Shown: in pieces, positions 52,560 through 63,779 of the stretch
Layout of the letters: every line of letters begins with the position of its first letter
Position numbering within the stretch: the stretch's first letter is position 1
DNA from: Tubiluchus corallicola
Taxonomy: Eukaryota; Priapulida; Priapulimorpha; Priapulimorphida; Tubiluchidae
Reading direction: 5' to 3'
Length of the DNA stretch: 64,000 bases
Assembly: GCA_030141605.1 (NCBI GenBank)
Contig: JAQGDQ010000552.1
Location: 1 to 64,000 of the forward strand
Program-made: the position numbers and the translations under genes
Notes under the pieces: generated by a model
Told to the model about the DNA's origin: nothing
Database searches by the model: none
The model's input: the letters and a program-made list of their open reading frames with translations, nothing else

Positions 52560-52872
52560 AATATGTATCATTCATTTGTATCCTGCAATAAGTTGTTTTT
52601 TATAATTTAGAATTAACTTTTTGTAGTTACTTGACTTTAACTGGTCTGATCATGAATTCCACAGCAAATATCCTTGGTGTTTTAAAGAATTCTGGCCTTT
52701 AGATGAGTTAAATCTTTCAATAAAATAAGATTGGGTAGCAGCAAACCTAGTAGAGTGGTGATGCATGTGACATGCTAAAGTATAATAACACTGAATATAC
52801 ATAAGTCTAAAATAATTCCGTTTGTGTCTTTGTATAGTTAATGTAATATTTATCTTTCTTTTTGGTTTCATT
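52560..52872 (-). pseudogene. LINE ORF2 C-terminal relic
   Basis: The minus-strand frame reads HHHSTRFAATQSYFIERFNS, then HQGYLLWNS, a stop, and then LKSSNYKK. This follows the usual C-terminal pattern of LINE ORF2 proteins (a TR-rich stretch, a Y/F-x-x-x-G-x-x-x-WNSLP block and a final FK-rich helix). It is interrupted and non-functional. Confidence 0.6.
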
Positions 52873-52929
52873 TATAGTTTGATAATGGCTTCAGTAGCCG
52901 AAACGATAGTTGCTCATAATTGTTGTCTT

Positions 52930-55135
52930 TGAAGGTAATAAACTTTAGGTACCATACTGGCCTACCAGGCAGTACTAATAGTATAGTAGTTAACAGTGCG
53001 AAACCAAGCGGAATGTTCGGATAATATGGAAAAAATTAATTTCTGAGAGCTACTGCTACTCTTCGGTAACGTTTTACATAAGATACTAAGCCGAGGTTCT
53101 CAAAAACTGAAACCTACCACAATTACGATAATCGTTTCTGCATTCACGATTCCGGGCATCAGTGACTTTACTATTTGCACTAACTCCTTACAAGACACCT
53201 ATCACATATTTTAACAGTAAAACCTGTCACTTCGCGTCAGGTTTTTGAGTGATATAAATTGTGAAATACACATTAAACAATTCTTTTACTAGAGGTCTAG
53301 AACACGCGACCATGAATCCCAAGATTTCCGCTAAAACGTGACACCTTGCTTTCAGTGCTCTGGTTTTTCTGTCAAATTGTTTTATTTTGTATGCCGCTCT
53401 ACACAATTACAACGAACCCAATAGACAAAACTTTGAGATGTACATAATGGACAAATATACTGCTCACAGTATTATTTACCTTCAATACATCTAGACTAAA
53501 GCACAGAAGGAGGGCAGCAAAAAATTATTATTATACATTAGTAATCTTCTACGATATCCTCTAAAAATGCAAATACATAAACCTCAGGCTATCACCACTC
53601 CAATTTTGTGGCAAATGCATCTCTGGGAGTTTAGTGTAACCTTTTATTCAACTTCAACTCGTAACAGTACACCGGCATACACACACGCACAGAAAGAGAG
53701 AGAGAGAGAAAGAGGGTGAGATAATGAAGATAATGATAAATCAAGAGTCTCAGATAGTGTAATATGCAAATATGGCACATTCACCATGAGTTTGTGCTGC
53801 AAGCTGTCTAACAGGTTCGGAATAAAAATCGTTTTGCTAAAAAACAGGAAAAAATCATGAATACTGCAATAAAATATAGCGACATTTAAGCAACCATAAT
53901 GCATTTATTGTAACGTAACAATTTTGTGGTTTGCAAATGCTAGTGCATATTAACTTTACATGAACGAAATGCATAAAAAGTCAACTTTCAGAATAGTTAA
54001 TCATTAAGCACTCATATGAGCTTTGTTTGCCAGGCAATAATCGATGACTAAGCATATCTTAATTTTACTTCTGGAATAAAAATGGCCTGAGTCTGCAACC
54101 CTCCCTAAGACTTAAAAAGGGCAATCTAAAAATAAGTAAGAAAGTGCAAGTAAGGAATGAAAATGATAATGGAGAAGATAATGAAACAAGCAAATAAAGA
54201 AAATGGCGCCCAGTATTAGTAATAACCTAAAAGAAATTGAGAAACAAACATAGTGTCAATGCTAGGTAAATTTACATAAAAAGAAATACCTCAAAATTTT
54301 GTTGGACTACTTAAAGCAAAAATAATTATAAAGGAGCATTTAAAAGCAATTGGTGCAACTATCAGTAAAAGCTAAAGAAAAAACAAGATGAAAAATGTGT
54401 TAACAATGTCTGCTATAAAAAAAACTATCTGGCACTCACAGTCTTAATCTAATTAATTAAAGTTGTTTTACAAAAATTACAAAATTTTTATACAAGGTTT
54501 GTCTTATTATTATCCGTATTACCTATTATTATTATTAAGTAAATAATTTGATTATTTATATATTAAGTATTTATTATTAAGTTTATACTGTACAAAGGAA
54601 AGTAAAACAATAATGGCGATGTGATGTTAGTCGCGACGAATCGACGAACTGTCAGTTACGAGACAAGATTGCAGTGTTTGCTTAATCAGACATTGTCCAT
54701 TTTGGGCGTACGCCGACAGTAAAGAAAAATCATTCATTATTTGCAATGTTTTTTATTCTATTGCAACAGCTATCACGTTCTTCATTAAAGGTAAGCCTTT
54801 TGCCATAATATTGCCTTTGTATGTGAAAGTGAACTGCGAATTGTGTTGTGTGGATTTGCCGATTACCGTTACGGAATTCTTGGAACTCACGGAAGCGTGC
54901 TCGCGTTATAATGAAGGGGTAGGCTAGAACTTTGGTTCAGTGAATCTAACTTATAGGCTTGTTTTGCTTTCCTGAGAATCAATGAGCATTACATTATATG
55001 GGGAGAAGGTTAACTTCTTGGCGTGTAGTTATTTTTTAAGCTCAACTTGGCTTTCATCAGTTGCATGAAATATGGATTCGCTACCGCCTGTGTGTTGAAA
55101 GTTGAACTAATGCGTAGTTGGGGATATAGCTGTAT
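52930..55135. other. Intergenic, no gene recognised
   Basis: AT-rich and mostly unique within the window. A 30-bp (GA)n run lies at about 53690. Open stretches near 54738-54784 (donor-like GTAAGC) and 54810-54925 are too weak to call exons. Confidence 0.4.
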
Positions 55136-55470
55136 TCAATTCAATTCAACTTTATTTTGCCAATTATAGTTTAAAATTCCCCGACAGGTTTTTTCCACCG
55201 GAAAAAGAGAGAGGTCATGCCATTAGAACATTGTGTTCTACATGGTATCTATGAATGTAGCTGGATTTTGCTGCCAGGTCTTATTATAATAGTAAGATAT
55301 GCCTTAAACTGGTTGATGTTTGTTGCTTCAACGACATTAACTGGGAGCTTGTTACACGGAATAGCAAATGAATGAAATAGATGCTGTTATTTTGTCCAAC
55401 TGCCTTTGATATAACAAGTTTGATTAGTTTATGTGAATGCCTTCTGGTCTGCTGTTGTTGTAATGTAGTC
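55136..55470 (-). pseudogene. LINE ORF2 C-terminal relic with (ATTGA)n tail
   Basis: The minus strand encodes, with frameshifts, a SFAIPCNKLPVNVVEATNI-like segment and then a KAYLT-like one. This is the typical WNSLP-x-x-VV-x-A...F-K end of LINE ORF2. It is followed by AATAAAGTTGAATTGAATTG at the 3' terminus. Confidence 0.65.
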
Positions 55471-55683
55471 ATTTATATGTGCTGTTTTGATGCAAACGCA
55501 GCTGTACCTTTGCAGAATCATAAAGGCTTATATCATGTGTAATGTCAGATCCATACAAACAAAAAGATGTAGGAAAATAAACACTTTGTTATTACAATCA
55601 ATAGCTATGTGTAAGTGCAATGTTGTAACAGTAACTGTTACACTGCATAGGCTGCTTTTCTTAGGTAGGTTACTGATCATATA

Positions 55684-56130
55684 CAGGGATGAGAATTTTC
55701 CGCGGAGTTTTTTGAAGACCAGTAGTGCCATTTTTGTAAATCGTGTAAATTTGTTGAGAAAATCTTTACGGACCCAGTACATTATTTCACAAGCTGGCCG
55801 CTAGTTGGTAGGCCGTCACTTTGTTTACATCACGTACATCAGTGTAACCACGTGTAGATCTCTATGTATAAAAATATAGAATCAATCGTGCGGAGTTATT
55901 TCAGTCAATTGCATACAGTTTTTATATACTTTTGCATAGGAGCTGCCAGTACTTAGGCATTTTTGAGACAATTAGGTATCATGTATCCTTGATAGTTGGA
56001 TATTTTGAATTATGCACGAAACAAGGTTAACTGATATTGTAAGTCCACTTAGAGGTTGTCTATGGCCTATGCGGCCCCCAAACCCCCAGCCTGTTTCGGA
56101 GTATTTTGCAATTTGTCATTCTCATCCCTG
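55684..56130 (+). mobile_element. hAT-like MITE, family H1, second copy
   Basis: CAGGGATGAGAAT ends at both sides. It matches 17558-17924 but carries about 165 bp of extra sequence (about 55825-55985) and lacks the GC-rich CCCCTTGGACCCC segment. The flanking CATATA repeats suggest a degraded target duplication. Confidence 0.82.
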
Positions 56131-56403
56131 CATATAGGTTAATACATTTGCACAGTCTGAGCACTTACTGAGTATGCTCGAAGAGGAGTTGTCCATCATC
56201 ACATCGCTGAAATTGTTATCTGCACAAAAAAGTTGATGTGCGCATCTCGTCCTGGCATTAGTCACGCTAGTGTACATAGTTAATATTACAATGGCCACAA
56301 ATTTTGTAATTGGGGTATTTTTGCTTAATTTTTCCACAGAAAAGGTAGGAAGATTCCCTACATAACAGCAGAAGCAAAAGGAACACTTGTACAGCACCTT
56401 AAA

Positions 56404-56910
56404 GCTTAACTGGACCCAGTCTTAAACTGTAGGTCAAAACATTCTACTCTTTAAGATATTGAAAGGAAACACACTATTTTTTCAAAAAATGATTTACGTG
56501 AAGAATTATTACCACGCAAACACAATTTCACGTTCGTGCCACTAGTTCTTTGCTGTTACATGCATTTCACCATTCACCAATTAGATGGGAAGTATCACCT
56601 ACATTTCAAAAATGCATTGTACAAAAGCAGGTGCTGTACCTCTCAGGTCAGAGGTGTTGGTTTTTAACCAACTACACACATTTGACAGCACATGCGTGAG
56701 TATAGCAGTAAATTTGAAATTTGAATTTTTATCTTAAAACTTGCCTAGTTTTAGTACAACACACTGAATATCTTACAGTAGCACTGTACTTCAATTTTCG
56801 CTTTCACAAGCACATGCAACATGCTCGTGGAATGTTTTTGCTGTTGAAAATTATGTTAGTTTGTGATGTCATCACTAGCTGACCTTGCCCGTCATTAATT
56901 AAGTTTGTGT
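56404..56910 (+). repeat. Dispersed repeat family F copy
   Basis: Matches 28398-28985 (ACTATTTTTTCAA, GCATTTCACCATTC, GTACCTCTCAGG, CACTGTACTTCAATTTT). It has only one copy of the 122-bp segment that is duplicated there. It starts just after TTAA. Confidence 0.6.
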
Positions 56911-57052
56911 TTTGACGAGAAATTCTGTAAACGAATATCGCTAAATATGCATGGCGTTCTTAATGTAGTTAGTTGGGTTACAACTGGAACCTAGAATCAT
57001 CACTTCCAGATGAAACTAGAATTGCAATCGGACACGTGTAATAGGCCTAAAT

Positions 57053-57521
57053 TAGGGGTGTGCGAATTATCTGACTAGCCGGGCCACATTAAACTTTCCC
57101 GCAATTCCTGCGGGCCACGAGGAGCCAAGTACAGACAGGCCTAATAACGATTTTTTTGCATCCGACCTGCGTACATCATTACGACTACACTCAAGAAACT
57201 ATTTTAGAAGTTATTAAAATTTATATTACAAACCATATATTTCTTCTTTCAGGACAGATAGTGGTAATTTCATTACAATGCATATTAGTAATGTGTATCA
57301 CACAGTCTGTGTAGTACAGTGTTATTAAGCTACAACCATCTTGTAAGGGTTAATGGCTTCCGATCTAGTAGAAAAAACTACCCGCACTATCTTTGGTATC
57401 GTGGCACGGACTTCAGCTGGATACACTCAATTAATCGCCCGGGCCACACTTTCATTAGGTTGACAAATCTCTTCGCGGGCCGCACAAATTCTCTTGGCAG
57501 GCCGCAATTTGCACACCCCTG
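57053..57521 (+). mobile_element. hAT-like MITE, family H2
   Basis: 469 bp with ends TAGGGGTGTGC and the complement of CAGGGGTGTGC, flanked by a perfect 8-bp duplication GCCTAAAT (57045-57052 and 57522-57529). The inside has CGGGCCACA-type motifs near both ends. Confidence 0.9.
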
Positions 57522-57529
57522 GCCTAAAT

Positions 57530-58060
57530 TATTGGTTAATAAGAAAAGTGGCTGAAGAAGTCATTTAGATGGCTCCTTCTTAATAGCCATCTATTTATTG
57601 ACGAACGAAGTTTGATATTGCTTAACCTCGATCATTAATCTTGCACTGTCGGCACTTGGCCGTTCGTCTCCCCCCTCCCCTTGAATTAGCTCATATTTTT
57701 TAGGCCAGGTGTACATTGCGGGATGTGAATTATCTAAATGGAACTCGCGACAAACAGCCGTTAAGCATGAATTCGGTTTGGTTCCACCATGTTGGTCCTT
57801 GTTTTTGGTTGCACTCTGTCTCAACGTAACAAACGCCGTTTAAAGCCAAGTAACTTGAGATTACCCCCTGCTCATGCCTGCTGCCAGGTTTTGAAAACTT
57901 TTCATTTTTGTTGAAGACTCATTGTCGACAAATGTTGCAAGCTTGATTTCAGAGCGCTCCCCACAATGTTTCTTTCTCCTGTTTTTGAAAATATCCGGTG
58001 TTTATTTTCCTAATTGACGAACACAGACAAATGAGTTCAGAATTAGTGTACATAGTTAAA
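57530..58060. other. Intergenic, nothing recognised
   Basis: No exon, known repeat or terminal repeat was recognised. Confidence 0.4.
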
Positions 58061-58094
58061 GCCCAAGAAAACACTCTTGATAAATAAGGCTTAA

Positions 58095-58757
58095 AGGACA
58101 AGAAAAGTGGCACCTGAAGTAGGTTTCAGAAAAATCGCCTTAAAAATTATATTACTTTATAGCAATTTTGTGCGTATATCTTACTCGCACTGAAAGGAAT
58201 TTTAGTTTGTTTTCATTTTAAATCTCCCGCAATACTGTTCTGAAGTCGCCATTACATGACGTCATGTACCAAACCTAAATCAAGGGAAGAAACGGCAATG
58301 TTAAATTATTTCTCAAAAGACTTTCCGTGCAAATCTATATTACTTAGATTTTCGCTTACCTGCTAGAGAGACTTATGTAACTAGAAAAGAAAATTATTAA
58401 TTATTTAAAATGTTTTCACCAATTGGTGAAATGTCGCTGACTCACCCGCCAAGGTGCACCACTCACTAACCAAAAACGTATTTTTAATCTTATTGACAAG
58501 ATACAGTAATTTTAAATTTTATTTAGTGACTTGTGTCCTACGTATGCTCTGATTATTTCTTCAAACTTTACAAAATGTTATCTAAACTTGTTTCAAATTA
58601 CTTGTCGTGAAACTGGTCTTCGCGGGAGTTTAAATTTACATGTTTTATACAGGGTTACTGCCGATTGAAGTCCTGCATGCAAAAGGCAGTATGTAAGTGA
58701 TATAAAATTTCAAAACAAATTTTTCAAGATTCATGTTTATGAAGGGTTTTCTTTGCT
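58095..58757 (-). mobile_element. MITE family C, full length, reverse orientation
   Basis: 663 bp, flanked by TTAA at 58091-58094 and 58758-58761. It is the reverse complement of 30519-31189. About 37 bp containing AAGCCCAAGAAAACACTCTT occur directly before and directly after it, and these are themselves the 5' end of a family C element, so one copy appears to sit inside another. Confidence 0.82.
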
Positions 58758-58761
58758 TTAA

Positions 58762-59050
58762 AGCCCAAGAAAACACTCTTGATAAATAAGGCTTAAAAAT
58801 TCGTCTTGAAATTTTTGTATCGCCTACAATGCTGTCTGGTCGCCTGTACAGAGCTTGCATTAACTGTGACGCTACACAAAAACCTGTAAGCGTTTCCCTT
58901 GTACTGTTCAGAAGAAGAGAAGACGTGTTTACGATTAAAATACCTGTGGTAACTGGGTGGTGGCAACAACTGTGCTTGAAAAGCTTTTGGCAATTTAACA
59001 GTTTAATCTGTGCACCCCTGCTGAGTTTCGGCGATTTTGAGAGATGAAAA
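58762..59050 (+). mobile_element. MITE family C, partial copy
   Basis: Starts AGCCCAAGAAAACAC right after the preceding copy. It matches the first 130-200 bp of 30519-31189 and the segment at 21255 (AAAAATTCGTCTTGAAATTT), then decays. Confidence 0.6.
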
Positions 59051-60290
59051 GAAAATTGCACGATTTAATACGGAACACCGCACACAATCATTGCTTGTAC
59101 TTACATAAGAAGATTTATTATGTGTATAAGAAAAATTATACACATCATCTTAGTCTCTAAGAAGATTAATAAATTTCCAATAATAATGTCATTTTTGTAA
59201 AGAGACTCAAAAGACAGTGTGCTATTGTTTTGTGTCCTTGAGAATTTCATAAAAAGAAATACGTTCATCAGGCACTTTTTTGCATTTTTATTGATATTTT
59301 TTCAGTAGGTGATAATTATCCAATCATGTTCGAGTGCAGAAACTTGCACAACGATCTTGTCTTAAAAGATTAAATTTTATCAGCACCGATGCGTTTGTGT
59401 GAAAACTCGTAATCTAGATTACGGGTTTTTCTCTCCCGTCTTCGAGCTTTTTGAGTAATTTGTGAGAATTTTCTTGCGTGTTGGAATTGTATGCCTCGGG
59501 CCGTTTCACATTCTAGTGCTAGATTTGTCTAATTCCAGTCCACTGGGGCCTTGACGATGGAACTGCTCACTCACGTGGTGTTAGTGTGACAAAAAACGAC
59601 TATCTCTGTCTTTCTTTGCAACGTACAGTTAAGCAAAGTAGTAAGTGCGTCTTAAATAAAGGATTTTAAAAGCTTTTTTAATTTATTATGATTTACTGTA
59701 ATGATTGTTTCCAGTGCTGCCATCTAGAGCTGCCCTCCGCAATCATGTTTGGCTTGTCAGTGTTCGGCAGTTTCACGTCGCATTTCCATTAGTGGTTATT
59801 TTAACGGTTACTGTGCTGCTGAGTGGTGATTTTCCGTTGTTTCCTCGATCGCTTCCTTCTTTATGACGTCCGGGGTTAAAAAGCTAACAAATGAAAGTGT
59901 TACGATGTCGTCGTGACCTCGGTTGAGTTTGTGAGTTCACATCTCTGTCTGTTACAATCATTTTTTTGTCTATTAGATGTACGTTCTTGTGGTAACTTTT
60001 GCTGAAAAACAATTTTTTTATAAGGTGCAAACTCACTTTCTATAATGTCCAATAATGAACATGCTTCTTATGTTACAGGCAACACAATCAGCAAAATGGA
60101 CATAATGTTTTCACTCAGAAACAATTGTGAGGTATTTTCAATGAGTTGCTTAGTAGTTCATAAATTTGTCGTGGTTCTTGGTTTTGATTTTTGTTTTTTT
60201 TTGCTGTTGTTGTATTTTTGTTTTTGTATTTCTGCACGTTTATGTATTTTTTAATATAATTGTGTCTGCTGTCATTAGCGTCTTTTTGTT
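59050..60290. other. Intergenic, no supported gene
   Basis: Contains a perfect 16-bp palindrome CGTAATCTAGATTACG at about 59409. A GC-richer stretch at 59715-59945 has an ATG at 59863 with 17 open codons and could be a promoter or first exon, but no partner exon could be joined. Confidence 0.35.
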
Positions 60291-60412
60291 TACTGTCCTT
60301 TGAGAAGGGTGGTTGACTCGATAACCTTTGGTTTTTCGCCACCCTTTCTCCCATGTTCGTTTGTATTTTTGTGCATTTTATTGTCAAATCATTGTAAATT
60401 TATGGAGGAGAA
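60290..60412 (+). mobile_element. Retroelement 3' end with shared hairpin
   Basis: GGGTGGTTGACTCGATAACC...TTTTTCGCCACCC hairpin at about 60306-60345, followed by a TTGTATTTTTGTGC tail. Same family as 41000 and 52005 in the opposite orientation. Confidence 0.6.
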
Positions 60413-60523
60413 TCAAATGACTATTACTATTACTGTTTTGTCGTGCAGTGCCGTCAGAATGAACGAATATAAGCTTGCTTTCTCACCACTAATTATTCTG
60501 AATCTTAAGGTACTATCGTCCGT

Positions 60524-60880
60524 TAGGGGTGAGCATTCTCTACCAGAAAGCGAATTCGAATCGAACCGAACTTCAGTGTTTCGAATTCGAATTGAGATCG
60601 AAAGATTTTCGAACAAGTTTTCGAACCACCAGTAAAAATTAGTCTTACAAAGATCATGCATATCACTAGATTTTGTTCTGCAATCAAAACGACTAGTAAT
60701 TTCTTTAAAATTGTGTGCAGAAATCACAGCTAAATTATGCTAATTGCATGATGTTTCAATCGTTTTAGTGATAAAGAACATTATGTGATTGAAGTGCTGA
60801 ATTATTCGAATCTATAGTTTTGGATTCGAATCGAGTTCGAACTAAAAAAATTCGATTCGAACGTTCGATGCTCACCCCTA
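60524..60880 (+). mobile_element. hAT-like MITE, family H3
   Basis: 357 bp with ends TAGGGGTGAGCAT and its exact complement, flanked by a perfect 8-bp duplication TCGTCCGT (60516-60523 and 60881-60888). The interior is rich in TTCGAATTCGAA-type palindromes. Confidence 0.92.
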
Positions 60881-61233
60881 TCGTCCGTGCATATTTTATG
60901 ATTATTAGATTGTAATAATTGCTAATTAGCTTTCGTATTGGAACAGCTGGAGAGAATTGAAATGTCATGACTCACTTTGATGTGACTTTTAACGTTATTA
61001 GAATTTTTTGAACTTGCATCTTTCTATTGTCCTTCGAATTTGTCGTTGTGACATTCAAGTCCTAATGAAATTCAGGTGATGAAGGACTTTCAAGGTCAGT
61101 GCGAAGAAGCCAAGGTGCCTAAATTGTCGGTCAACTCGTTATAAATGTGAATTTATAGCTGTAAATTTATGTGGATAAATTTATTATACAATAATCAGTA
61201 AAAGCTGGAAGTCCTTTCTGTATTACACCTTAA

Positions 61234-61775
61234 AGGAAAACTGGACGATTGTTTAGACTCAATTTCATTTTAATTTACTTTCCAAAATATATATTTTCTT
61301 GCCTATAAAAGTTAGTAATTGTTCCATATATTTGAATAATTAGCTTAGAAAGTTAATTAAAGGCAACCGAACACAGCTATTGCTTACGTCAGAAACTAAC
61401 CACAGTTTGTGCAATGGCAGGCATCTTCCCTTGGGCATCGAACACGTTAGCGTAAGTGTTACAGCTTAAACGCATGATGTCATGAAAACGGGCTCTATGT
61501 CACATGACGTCAGAAACTAGCACTGCAGTTCATGATTATGGTTATCATGCTGCCGACTTCTATTTGTTGGCCATGGGTATGTGTCAAAAAAGCGCCGTTG
61601 CCAATCTTAGTAGATTCAGTGAGCTGGGCGTAGCTTTGAAAGTTTATTAAAATTTAAATATCGGGGGTAATTGTTATTTAATCTAAGCTTTGATTTAGAA
61701 AAGTTGTTGTTGTTTTCAATACTTTAGAGCATTGTTTAGTCTGAAGTAATGTTTACACAATCATCCGGTTTTCCT
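61234..61775 (+). mobile_element. MITE family A, full length
   Basis: 542 bp, flanked by TTAA at 61230-61233 and 61776-61779. The ends are AGGAAAACTGGACGATTG and the complement of AGGAAAACCGGATGATTG. It matches 6156-6684 along its whole length. Confidence 0.88.
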
Positions 61776-62295
61776 TTAACATTGAAAGATCGCGGACGTG
61801 TACGTGTTTGTGAAGAGCACCTAAATGTTGTAGCATACCAACAGCTGTATTCGTAAAAAGTTAAGCTTCTAGGTTATCCATATCCAATGTTAAGGCTAGA
61901 GGTAGATTCATGGATCACCTGTAGTGCCTGTTCTCTACTGGTTGAATTTAGTGTGAGTTTGGTACAATGAATTTATTATGATTCATGTTCTAAATTTCTT
62001 TTGAATTCATTATTGAGTTAGATGCTACAGTTTTGCTTTCAGTTAGATGCTACAGATGCTACAGTAATTATGCTAAATTAAATTTCAGTTGCCATTGTTA
62101 TTATGTTCCTGTTGTCAGATTTTTATTTCAGTTATTTTCAGTTTGATTTTTTTTTTATTATGCACTTATTATTACTGTTTATGAATTGTACTAACACATT
62201 ATAAGCATATCAATTTAATGTCATTCGCAACAATTAAATTTTTATTATAAGCAGTACTAACACTAATACACTGTAGCATAGCGCCTATAAAAAAT

Positions 62296-62440
62296 GTTCA
62301 TCACTAACCAAAGGGCAGCTGACTAGATGACCAATTGGTCTTTCGCTGCCCTTTCTTCACATTTTTGTTACCAAATTAATTGTATTACAACTGTGCGTGT
62401 GTTAAAAGATAAATAAAAGATTATTATTATTATAATTATT
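62296..62440 (+). mobile_element. Retroelement 3' end with shared hairpin
   Basis: AAGGGCAGCTGACTAGATGACC pairs with GGTCTTTCGCTGCCCTT around AATT. The tail goes on to AATAAAAGATTATTATTATT. This is the cleanest copy of the hairpin. Confidence 0.7.
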
Positions 62441-62474
62441 ATTATTGCTGCTTAAATCATTGCAGCTGTTGACA

Positions 62475-62995
62475 GCTCGGCTGCTGAAGGCGTTCTTCCC
62501 TACATCCAGTCTGGTTCTGAGTTTGTAGAATTTACAAGTACGACCTCCTCTAGTAATTGCTGAATTGCTCAAGGTAGAAGGAATCCTCGTTCAAAACGTC
62601 AATTTCATTGATAATTCTAAAAACCTCAATCATGTCACTTCATTGGCGTCTGTATTGTAAAGATGGAATGGTTCATTTTCTTAGTCTTTCTGTCTAATTC
62701 AAGTCACTAAATGATGGAACCAGCTTGGTAGCCCTTCGTTGCACATTTTCTATGAGTTGAGCATCTCCTATAAACTTTGCTTCCCAAACAACATTTGCAT
62801 ATTCTACCTGTGGTTTAATAAAAGTTTTGTTTATCTGAACAATCATTTCACTGCTTATGTATGTAATTCAATTCAACTCAACTTTATTCTCTCAACAGCA
62901 GTTAAAATTCATCGTAATTATTTTTGCATTTCATTGCAGCTGAGAAGGAGCAGCGAAAGACCTATTGGTCACTTGGTCAGCTGCCCCTTATGAAA
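62475..62995 (-). pseudogene. LINE ORF2 C-terminal relic and hairpin tail
   Basis: The minus strand from about 62860 down reads INKTFIKPQVEYANVVW, then QLIENVQRRATKLVPS, RLRK and DMIEVFRIIN, the well-known thumb/C-terminal region of CR1/L2-type reverse transcriptases. Several stops interrupt it. At the high-coordinate side is a separate minus-strand hairpin tail (62866-62990) ending in AACTTTATT-type sequence, so two retroelement ends abut. Confidence 0.8.
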
Positions 62996-63169
62996 AATAC
63001 AAGTTTACACACAGGCTCATGACATTTTTAGGTGTTTTTGCTTATATAAAAGGCAAAAGCAACAAAAATCAACTCAAAGCAGAAATGCAATTCAAAGCAT
63101 AACAAGGAATAACATCAATAACATCTAAGGTTAAGTGTACCAGACAATGCCTAGTATCGACTAGCTAGA

Positions 63170-63335
63170 ACCTTACCTAGTTCATTTTTTCTTGTTTCCA
63201 AGCAAGATCTTGCTAGTAAATCACTCTACGCACAGAGTATTGCATAGTTAAGTAAAGTCCACCTAAAACAACTGAAGTTACTTAACTGATGCAGCAGACG
63301 CTTTGCTTTACACACATGTCTCAGTTTAAATCATT
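63170..63335 (+). repeat. Dispersed repeat family D copy
   Basis: AACCTTACCTAGTTCATTTT, CTAGTAAATCACTCTACGC and CAACTGAAGTTACTTAACTG in the family order. Confidence 0.65.
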
Positions 63336-63779
63336 TTAAGATAAGCAAATAAAATTCATAACATATATCTAAAGTTACTCTATATTTCTTATGCAAACAT
63401 TAATTACGATTTGTTTGAGTTTAGTGTGTACTTTCCTTTACCTGCAGTCGATGTTTTACATGTTTGCCGTTCTCTTTCTCTACTTCTACTTTGTGTTGGT
63501 AGTTTTCTTTATACAAACATGCACTGTTTATATGTCTGGCAGGATTATCCTACATTTTATTAGACATTATAATTACGTATAAACCTGATAAATGTGGAGG
63601 TTTTTGTCCCATGAAATTCTGTGCACGACTGTAATTGAGTAACTACATCGGGCTGCCAAGTTTTAATGTTTCAAAAGTTGAATGATTTTTCTAGAGATTT
63701 AGTAGATGTCTGTCATATATGAAGGTTTATGTATGTGTTTTGACGGTTCCATGCCGAAAATTCTTTGTACTAATACGTG

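Larger units (their letters stand above)
51672..52925. repeat. Inverted pair of ~80-bp segments with a GATAATGGCTTC...GCCGAA core
   Basis: 51672-51755 is the reverse complement of about 52845-52925. Both contain TTTGATAATGGCTTC, ARTAGCCGAARCGAT and GTTGCTCA. Between them lie a retroelement tail and a LINE relic. They could be inverted termini of one 1.25-kb element, or two copies of a retroelement end. Confidence 0.55.

Noticed and set aside
54738-54925. Possible exons of an unknown gene
   Set aside because: One short ATG stretch with a GTAAGC donor and a later 36-codon open stretch are in different frames and no acceptor joins them.
59400-59425. Regulatory palindrome CGTAATCTAGATTACG
   Set aside because: A single 16-bp palindrome with no promoter or gene context; could be chance in AT-rich DNA.
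60453-61132. Two exon-like stretches (60453-60510 and 61078-61131) with AG/GT borders
   Set aside because: They are short, of incompatible or unverified phase, and encode nothing recognisable. A hAT MITE lies between them. RNA-seq would be needed.
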